From the NCBI RefSeq assembly GCF_002999335.1, contig NW_020312657.1:149039-213038 (forward strand): a stretch of 64,000 bases of DNA, in the 5' to 3' direction. This stretch comes from Cyclospora cayetanensis. Taxonomy: Eukaryota; Apicomplexa; Conoidasida; Eucoccidiorida; Eimeriidae. The notes below the pieces were generated by a model. It was not told the DNA's origin. It saw only the letters and a program-made list of their open reading frames with translations, and did not search any database. This document shows, one piece after another, positions 60,901-64,000 of the stretch. Each line of letters starts with the position of its first letter. The first letter of the stretch is position 1. Position numbers and translations under genes: made by a program.

Positions 60901-61905
60901 CTGTGTGGCGGCGTAGACATGCGTGCGCGGATACTGTACATAAAAAACGAAACAGCCTCGGTGCCTGTGTTTTCAGCCTTCCTGAAGACTATGGGCACGC
61001 CTTCCGTGGCGGCTCTTAAAGCCATGGGCCAGCAGCAGCAAACGCTGCAATCTGCCGCCGTTCGTGCCAAGGCTGCAGGTACTAGAAGACTCGCGCGTCA
61101 AGCAGTCATCAATTTTTAGCAGTCTAATCACCCAAGTCTTGGGCTGCCGCCTGCTCCTTTTTGCAGCTGCACGCACTCAGTATTCGAAGATTGCCGTGTT
61201 TTTTCGTGGGGGCCGTTTCTGCGTGGCTTGTATCGTATGGCGGCTTTGCCGTCTGTCTGCGCGTAGCTGTTTGCAGCACCTCTCTTCTTCGCCAGAGACG
61301 ACGGCTTTGTATATGTACGTGCGTGAATGTGAGTGTAGACATATATATATGTACATATATATATACATATGTTTGCTTGGCTCGCAGGGGTAGATATCGG
61401 CAGCCAGCAGGCTGCTTCCACCCTTCCTTCTACCGCTGCTCCAGCGCCTCCTTACAATCCAAATCTGTCGGAGTTGGAAAATTTTACGGCGCGCCTAACG
61501 GAGGAGCAGCGCGAGCACTTCAAGAGAGTCATCGAGGAGCAGGTAAGGGATTTAGCTGTTGATTTACCGTTAAAGGCGGGGGGGAAGGGGGTCGCGTTGA
61601 GGCGTGGGGTAGTTCGATTGTTGGAGTAGGGTGTGCATGCGTGTGTGCTTCGGTTGGGGGGTTGGAGCGACGTTCGAGGCGGGTGGTGCATAGAGATGAT
61701 GCGAGCTGAATAGCGCATGGAGGTGAGTGTGTTGCAGGGGTGGGGTTGTGATTTTTTGGGGGTCTTGGTATGGCGCTGTGCACAGTACCGTCGGACAGAG
61801 CAGGAGGACAAGGCTCTCGAAAAGCAGCGAGCACGCTTCGATATCAACTGGAGTCAGGTTCTAATGTGGGGTGGCCTTTTCGTTGCGTGGCTGTACTACA
61901 AGTGA
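57926..61905 (+). CDS. multipass membrane J-domain protein (SEC63-like layout)
   Basis: Supported exons are 57926-58061, 58461-58573, 58768-58948, 59104-59225, one around 59880-59987, 60447-60606, 60977-61078, 61388-61542 and 61786-61905 (TGA). All joins are in phase except 59225 to 59880, where a small exon is probably missing. Two N-terminal hydrophobic segments (VLYGALTVVLLSP and LSAVLMYLAYLPVA) precede a J domain: NFYAMLEVGIHASKNDIL, then GYRNVSKKYHPDRV with HPD at about 93-95, and LKKAQEVLTHDIRKSFYDRF. A third segment follows (MAVCLSIAVHLLCFTVGFLL), then LNFLPFVSELLPFEKIL, another hydrophobic stretch (PFVLVGSLCLAAW), an acidic/helical tail and a final WGGLFVAWLYYK. SEC63 has a J domain between membrane spans at the ER translocon, but no Brl domain was recognised here, so the resemblance is in layout only. 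Confidence 0.78.
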
Positions 61906-63482
61906 GGGGGAGAGGCGATGAGCCTGCCTTGCAGAGACGCTAGTCTGCCTCGCTATGCCAGGCGAGATATTGCACGAGGGTGAACGCCGAAGGGGAGAAG
62001 GCGGGGAGTGGAAAGGGGATCTTTCTGGAGAGAGAGAGAGAGATAAGTGCGCTCAGCACCATCGTGGACCCCACATCCGCTTCTCCGTCTGCACCTTGTT
62101 CGCATGCATGCATGCGTGCTCCTCCTGCTTTCTTCGCGCGCGGCAGTTGTGTATATGTGCCTCCATCTGAAGTGGCAGCAAGGCTGTTGGAGCATGTCCT
62201 TTGCGTCGTCATAGCGGGGGGGAAGGGAAATTGAGGAAGGGAGGGCGTGTTCTGCTTGACATTGTTAGTAGGCCGCTCACGTGGCGGTAGACAGCGAGCT
62301 TTTACGACAGCGGGTGGGGTCAGCCTACTCCCAGGTGTACAGACAGACAGACGGGCAGAGAGACAGACAGGCAGGCAGGCAGACTGCTGCAAGAGGGACA
62401 CGTGCAAAGGGAGGGGGTCTCATGTTTAGGCAGCAGGGCAGAGCAGTAAACTCGTGGCAGGCACGGATTTACTGCTGGCATGGCCTAGCCTTGAGCGAGT
62501 TTACAAAACACACAGGGGAGGGAGAGGCGACGCACAAGGGGCACAGTATACGCCTTTCTCCGTTCCTTTCTGCTCTCCAGAGAGGTGCCGTGGTGGCTTC
62601 AAGAGGCTAGCTAACTTCCTTCAGTGATCGATAGACTCGTACTTGAAATCATGTTTTGGAGCATCGCTGCCAGCATATTTCGGGTTCCCGCGTGGTTCTT
62701 AGAGTGAATGGATGCGAAGGCTTCTTTAGATTTACATGGAGAGCTCGAAATCCCCGAAAAAAGCCGTACATCTGTATTTAAATCTAGCGCAGGGTAGCTC
62801 ATCATCCAATGAAAGGGCTGCACCAGTGTGGCCCAGTCGAACCAGCCCCTTCTACATGTTTGGGCTCTTGAAGTGACGTTTCGTATATTTAGGTATACCT
62901 GAATATGCATAAATGTGTGTTTTATATACATAATATATAGGTATATATAGAGCTCGACTTGAGGGCTGTGTGCCAGGAGCTCGCGCTCGCATAATTGTCA
63001 GCAACCCCCCCCCCATCCCCCCAGGCGTTGGTTGCTTTACCCTGTAACACTTTTCTAATGAGTAACTTTCCGAGTTGACGCGAGTGGCTGCCAAAAATTT
63101 GGCCCCCGCATTACTGCCCCTCCCTCCCTGCTACTTTCGCATCCATAACGCCTTCTCAGCGAGGCATCCAAGAGCCCAAGGAAGCCTCTAGAGAGGGGCG
63201 TGTCGTAACGAAAGCCGCCGACACGTCGGCAGAAGAAAAGGGAGGGGAAGAAAAGGTCTATAGAGGAACGAGCATAATCCTGGATTAGGTGAGAAAAGTG
63301 CAGAAACCAATTTGGGAAGGAGTTCGGGCAATGCCAAGTCTCGACACGTACACCAAGCAAACATGAACTACCACTTTTGCCAAGGCAACAGACACTGTAC
63401 GCGGAGGCGGTAGCGAACACGCCCTTTGCAGCGAGTCCATGACAGACTACACTTGCATCTCGTGTGCAGGGGATGCTTCACG
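61906..63482. other. intergenic, no supported gene
   Basis: It lies between the convergent ends of the membrane J-domain gene (+) and a partial gene (-). It contains a short GA run near 62030, a gacaga/ggca array at 62340-62385, and otherwise unremarkable sequence. No domain was found in any frame. Confidence 0.42.
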
Positions 63483-63713
63483 TCAAGCGCTAATGACTTG
63501 AGTGTCGTTTTGCATGCCGCGGGAATTTGTTTTGCTGGCATTCTCGTTGAAGACGTCGATAACCTTGAGGCTGAGGCTTGGATCGCTCTTTTCCGCCTCG
63601 TTGCATGCATCCTCAGAGCCAACGACAGCAACGTGTTGCCCCTGTTCGGACAGGAGAGCCTCTTCTAGACGTTCCGCGAACGAGACAAAGTCGGCAGGGG
63701 TAGTGCTCAGGAT
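63483..63713 (-). CDS. 3' terminal exon of an unrecognised gene, continues off the right edge
   Basis: The minus-strand exon 63713-63483 follows a good acceptor (gctcgtgcag after a pyrimidine-rich tract). It encodes 76 residues and TGA at 63485-63483. The sequence begins ILSTTPADFVSFAERLEEAL, then a Glu/Asp-rich helix-prone stretch and a polar tail ending in TQVISA. Codon usage looks coding, but no family is recognised. The upstream exons must lie beyond the GA array or the window edge. An opposite-strand frame is open over the same bases and is judged a shadow. Confidence 0.5.
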   Translation of the reverse strand: MLSTTPADFVSFAERLEEALLSEQGQHVAVVGSEDACNEAEKSDPSLSLKVIDVFNENASKTNSRGMQNDTQVISA

Positions 63714-63810
63714 CTGCACGAGCGACAGCAACAGCAGCGGCAGTCGCAGTGAAAAATAGGCGGAGGTGAATGACTTACAGGGGCGAGAAGGTGGGAGGAA
63801 ACAGAGGCAA

Positions 63811-64000
<190 letters not shown>

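Overview
The window looks like nuclear DNA of a coccidian apicomplexan, most probably an Eimeria species. I infer this from very dense CAG/CTG repeats that encode poly-Gln, poly-Ala and poly-Ser runs, short exons with GT-AG introns of about 200-900 bp, an ApiAP2 transcription factor, coccidian-type pyrimidine salvage, and a decayed Ty3/gypsy element. Chicken Eimeria are known for all of these. The species cannot be fixed from sequence alone. CAG tracts keep several frames open at once, so many long open frames here are artefacts. I built gene models by hand from protein motifs and splice-phase agreement.

Layout. Positions 1-2684 hold a J-domain co-chaperone (+) with a 111-bp tandem repeat. 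Positions 4375-6344 hold a CTP-dependent lipid kinase / cytidylyltransferase-fold membrane protein (+). Positions 6888-7439 encode RNA polymerase III subunit RPC10 (-). Positions 7565-8511 hold an unrecognised small multi-exon gene (-), divergent from uracil phosphoribosyltransferase (+, 8548-11803, eight exons, the last only five codons plus stop). Positions 14795-15649 encode a secreted EGF-like protein (+). Positions about 18.3-22.6 kb hold a dead Ty3/gypsy retroelement on the minus strand (Gag knuckle, RT, RNase H, integrase) flanked by diverged LTR-like copies, with a third copy at 12.6-12.8 kb. Positions 24400-29421 encode a poly-Q/poly-A ApiAP2 factor with an AT-hook (+). Positions 31862-33675 encode V-ATPase subunit F (-). 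Positions 35263-49443 carry a probable single giant gene (+, about 3000 residues) full of in-frame minisatellites. Positions 53142-56707 encode a CELF/Bruno-like RNA-binding protein with three RRMs and a WW domain (-). Positions 57926-61905 encode a multipass membrane J-domain protein (+). The end of another gene (-) lies at 63483-63713, next to a long GA array at the right edge.

The window alternates between a repeat-poor segment (about 2.7-23.5 kb: conserved housekeeping genes, almost no CAG, the dead retroelement) and repeat-rich segments (1-2.7 kb and 24-64 kb: CAG-rich genes, dinucleotide arrays and minisatellites in exons and introns). This matches the feature-poor / feature-rich segmentation described for Eimeria chromosomes. 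The genes are not one pathway. They cover pyrimidine salvage, lipid phosphorylation, Pol III transcription, protein folding at membranes, proton pumping, and transcriptional and post-transcriptional regulation.
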